Below, one piece after another: positions 60,411-64,000 of a DNA stretch of 64,000 nt (positions are counted from its first letter, which is position 1; each line of letters starts with the position of its first letter). A program made the position numbers and the translations under genes. A model generated the notes under the pieces. That model made no database searches and was not told the origin of the DNA. It saw only the letters and a program-made list of their open reading frames with translations. This stretch comes from Gigaspora margarita (lineage: Eukaryota > Glomeromycota > Glomeromycetes > Diversisporales > Gigasporaceae). The stretch is taken from positions 32,027-96,026 of the forward strand of contig WTPW01001104.1 in NCBI GenBank assembly GCA_009809945.1. The letters are read 5' to 3'.

Positions 60411-60932
60411 GGCATCCATAAATTATGTTATGCTTGAGGGGGGGTTCTCCAAAATATAACAATTTTCCAATATGTAAAGGGGTTCCAGAATATAACGCAA
60501 TTTTTTTATAAAAATTTGTCTAAAACTTGATCTAGTAGTCCAAATTGGATGATTTTGGTACCATTCGAATCATCTCAAGGAGAGGATTCGAAAGGTACCA
60601 AAATATTTGATTTGAATCACTAGATCACGTTTTATTAATGAAATGCTATTGGTTATTATGTTTTCTTATAAAATTATTAAAAATTAATAGTATTTTATTA
60701 ATAAAACGTGATCCAGTAATCCAAATAAAATGATTTTGGTACCATTGGATTCGACTCATAGAAACGAATCGAATGGTACCAAAATTGGATCACTGGGTCA
60801 TAATATATTCAAGTTTTTGTAAAATTTTATATATAAACATATGGATTTTTAAATTTTTTTTATATAGTAGAGAGGGGGGTCAAGAGCTACTATGTGGGGT
60901 ACATAACGTTATTTATGGATGCCCTCTATATG
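60411..60932. mobile_element. GGGCATCCATAAAT-ended element with two palindromic modules
   Basis: GGGGCATCCATAAATTATGT at the left and ACGTTATTTATGGATGCCC at the right, with G-rich runs just inside (GAGGGGGGG; GAGAGGGGGG). Ends of the GTCCATAAATTACGT type occur in ISL2EU-like elements, a tentative link. Inside are two hairpins of the module family of the 6095-8256 element (GATTTTGGTACCATTCGAAT at about 60550 and GATTTTGGTACCATTGGATT at about 60732). Confidence 0.7.
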
Positions 60933-61011
60933 GTAGAGGTCTAATTCGAAAAATATAATATTTACTGAATGTTAAATATTTCAATAGAGAGTTATCATTC
61001 ATTGCTAGTAC

Positions 61012-61307
61012 AAAACTCCGGACATCTAGTATAAAGGTTATACTTGAAATTTTTCAGCAAAAACACCTAAAATTTGAGAAGCAAAAAAAAGTTTTTGGCA
61101 ACTATCTTGGCATCCAGTAGTTCATTTTGAATAAACTTTTTTTTAAAATGAAGCTTTTAGTAAAGCGCATCTAACAAAAAAAAGTTTATTCAATTTTGAT
61201 TACTGGATTAGAAGTTATTAAAGTAAAAGGTTTTGTTATTTTTAGCAAATTAGATCAAAATTGGCCAAAATCCAGTTATGACCTATATGAGAGATGTCTA
61301 GGGTCCT
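61012..61307. mobile_element. AGGACCC-family MITE, copy 3
   Basis: Aligns end to end with 23843-24131. The left end has decayed from GGGACCC to AAAACTC (transitions); the right end is GTCTAGGGTCCT. Flanks GCTAGTAC and GCTAGTGC give an 8-bp duplication with one transition. Confidence 0.85.
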
Positions 61308-61311
61308 GCTA

Positions 61312-61606
61312 GTGCAATGTATTGCCACCTCTGATCGACCAATCAGGATTCAGGATCAGGTATAACATGAAATCGAAGCAAAACAATCATTTTTTAAAAA
61401 AATTACTTCTAACTTACTAAAAAACTATACTTTTTTCTTGACAAAAAAAATTTCTTGTGAAATTTGGGTTAGGAGGGCCTTCTAACTCTTGCTCTGCCAA
61501 ACCCTAACCCTAATCGTAATGCGACCGCTATTTGTTTTGTTTTGATTAATGTAAAATTAAAACAAACAAAATAATTGATTGATCAGAATGTAGCGATACA
61601 TCGCAC
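61312..61606. mobile_element. TA-targeted MITE
   Basis: 295 bp, GTGCAATGTATTG at the left and CGATACATCGCAC at the right, TA flanks (61310-61311, 61607-61608). It abuts the AGGACCC MITE. Contains AACCCTAACCCTAATCG and inverted GACCAATCAGGA / TGATTGATCAGA. Confidence 0.72.
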
Positions 61607-61609
61607 TAG

Positions 61610-62960
61610 CGATGAATGTTAAAAATTATTTTAATATTTAATTTTTTTACTAAATGAATATTTGAATATTTAAAATTTTCACTAAATATATTCATTAAAT
61701 ATTTATTGAATATAATTTTTTTAAAAATAACAAATTTTGAGATTATATAATCAAATATAATTGGCTAATTTGTATAATGAATTCTAATTGGTTACAAACA
61801 AATATATAACTAATTTTTTTATATATCTGATATTAAATATTAAATATTTTGAATATATATAAACTTTCAAGTATTATAACTTTTAATAATTATAAATTAA
61901 ATAAACATCTACTTCAATAAAATTGTGGCTTTAAATAAAGACAACAAATCTGTTAAAGAGATTTTTGTCAAAATTATTTGTTCTTGAATTTTAAATATTG
62001 GGTATTTTTTGCTATTTAGTATATATCTAATATATATTTAATATTCAATGAATATTCAATAAATATTTGAATATTCATTCAAAATTTTTAAATGCATATT
62101 CAAATATTAACAAGATTGACCAAATAAATATTTGAATACTTATTTTTTGAATGATTAAGACCTCTATTATATAGTATAATTTTATTATCTTAGAGATGGG
62201 CAAATATGTATTCATGTGCATAAATACATATAAATGCACATTTTTTCTGAACAAATTCAATCTAATTGTTCTATTATTTATATTTTGCAAAATGATCTAG
62301 AATTCTTGTATGGATGTGCATTAATGCACAATTTTTATATATAAATTCTTGATAGAAAAAATGTTTATTTAGAAATCATAACATTAGCCTATTTTTATGC
62401 ATGATTTTATTCATAATATATTTTTTCCTGAAATATTTACTTTTCTTTTCTGATACATTATAATTATTATTTATTCACAATTGATTTACTTTTATTTCTG
62501 ACTTGCATTAATAATATTGGTCTTTTACAAAAAAACAATAACTGAGATAATATCAGAACAAGTTAAAATAGTATTGATACAATTAGGCAAAATCTTCTTC
62601 AAAGCGAAGTAAACGCCAGTAATGTATAGCAATTTTATAAATCACAACTAAAGCCTACCAACTAATAAAATTATGGTTATATCCAAAATGTGATCAGTAT
62701 GCTAAAACTAATATAGCAATATAGTTATACGTGTCTTAATTTTTATTATAGGCTTATAATGCAGCTATATTCTTAATTTTGGAATATTGTATTACTTTTA
62801 GTACAGTATAAAGATTTTAAATTTTTGTTAATAAAAATTATTTATTATATGCGAAAATTACTATACTTCAATATCAATATTTGACATTCAAGAATCAATG
62901 TAGTATGTCACAAAAAATTAGTGGCCTGTGACTAATTCAGCAACGAATTTTGTCTAAACA
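61610..62960. repeat. AT-rich region with GAATATTTGAATA repeats
   Basis: Repeated AATATTTGAATATTCA words (61655-61710, 62040-62135) and a TGTGCATTAATGCACA palindrome (about 62316), with a related ATGTGCATAAATACATATAA near 62215. No gene. Confidence 0.5.
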
Positions 62961-62963
62961 TTA

Positions 62964-63850
62964 AGGGTAGAGGATACATAAATCATTTTTATATAGTTTT
63001 ATATGGCATTTTGAAAATTTTATATAAAACTAATATATGCTATGCTGGAATTCACCTAAAGCCATTACCTTTTAATTATAAAAATCTTTAAATTGTTATA
63101 ACTCTTTAAAAACAAAAGATATTTAAAAATTTTTTGATAATTTAATAGCTTATTGTTTAAATTATTAAATTATCAATAAATTTTTTAAATACCTTTTATT
63201 TTTAAGCCATTATATTAATTTAAATTTATATATGTTTCAAAAATTTTGGCATTTATATATAAAAAAACATAACAAAATTTGAATTTATTAACAAAAATTT
63301 AAATGTTATTAATTAATTTTAAAATTGTATTAAGTTTTTCTGCATTTTTATTGGATAATTAGATACACTACAGCTAAAAAATTGGCGTCTATATATAAAA
63401 TATGTTGGCTTTAGATGAATTCCACTATACTAATAAAATTTTTTTAAATTACAACTAATTTTTATTAAAATTTTAAAAATATAAATAAAACAATTTATCT
63501 ATTATAATAAAATTTTAAACTATTATTATATTTTAAAAAATATAATTGTATATATTACAAAGTTTTTCTGGGTCAGCCCAATTTTCTGGGTTGTACAAAA
63601 TTACTAATTCTGATTGGTCAATTTGCATAAATATATAAGTTAGTTTTATTACTAAATTTAATATCTAAACTTTAAAAATATATATTTACTAAGTTTTTAA
63701 CAAATTTTAATAATTTTACTATCATTAGAATCAGAAAAACCTGCTCTACAAACTTGTTTTAAGAATTAAAATTAGTTTACTTAATATAATCTTTCATAAA
63801 ATTAAATATAAAAAAAATTACTATTAAAATATATATAATTTAAAATAGTA
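62964..63850. mobile_element. Second copy of the AGGGTAGAGGATA element
   Basis: Left end AGGGTAGAGGATACATAAAT after TA. From about 63505 it aligns with 29550-29830 of the copy in gag (shared GATTGG(T/C)(C/T)A and TTTTACTA(T/C)CATTAGAATCA). It lacks the poly(A)-tailed insert. The right end is not recognisable before the window ends. Confidence 0.7.
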
Positions 63851-64000
63851 CTTTCTACTCTTAATAAAAATCACACTAATATTATAGAAATTATTTATTT
63901 TAAATTTGTACCGAAACTTTTTACTTAAAAACAGAAAACTAGTTTCTATAGCAAATTTATAAATTTTTGCTATTTCGTGGTTTTTTTTTTTTTTTTTTTT
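63851..64000. other. AT-rich end of the window
   Basis: Nothing recognised. Ends in a run of T. Confidence 0.5.

Overview
The window looks like nuclear DNA of a filamentous fungus with an extremely AT-rich, transposon-laden genome. An arbuscular mycorrhizal fungus (Glomeromycotina, Rhizophagus-like) is my best guess. Reasons: short GT-AG introns with T-rich 3' ends in every gene, an interstitial TTAGGG run, and a decayed BTB/TLDc gene joined to an RNI-type leucine-rich repeat, a protein style strongly expanded in Rhizophagus. The species call is inference; no sequence search was run.

Only one stretch, about 44.6-53.6 kb, is an ordinary gene island. It holds five intact intron-bearing genes: a MIX23/CCDC58-like mitochondrial protein, a four-CBS-domain protein, enolase, a Yop1/REEP5 ER-shaping protein (minus strand) and a TMEM256/DUF423 membrane protein. 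The last two are divergent and share a promoter of about 0.5 kb. They are housekeeping genes with no obvious shared pathway.

Everything else is mobile DNA and its debris. From 3.2 to 6.0 kb lies a broken hAT transposase gene, itself split by a hAT-type MITE. From 6.1 to 8.3 kb is a PIF/Harbinger-like element packed with palindromic modules, including a foldback of about 850 bp. From 11 to 24 kb there is a patchwork of TIR elements, many with clear target-site duplications, plus a BTB-TLDc/LRR pseudogene followed by a tandem array whose units each look like a complete spliceosomal intron. From 24.8 to 40.6 kb is a single Ty3/gypsy LTR retrotransposon of 15.8 kb (LTRs, PBS, gag with zinc knuckle, protease, RT, RNase H, integrase, an extra 3' ORF, polypurine tract). 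At least eight later insertions have blown it apart, some nested inside others. From 54 to 64 kb are more MITEs and AT-rich spacer.

The old copies share one mode of decay: nearly every premature stop in gag and pol can be explained by a single C-to-T or G-to-A change, and noncoding repeats differ the same way. The most unusual structures are the palindromic-module element, the intron-like tandem array and the almost perfect 218-bp foldback at 23.2 kb. Two sequence gaps (13392-13549 and 32936-33142) and single Ns at 6386 and 47873 are present. I saw no rRNA, no convincing functional tRNA, no CRISPR and no bacterial-type operon.
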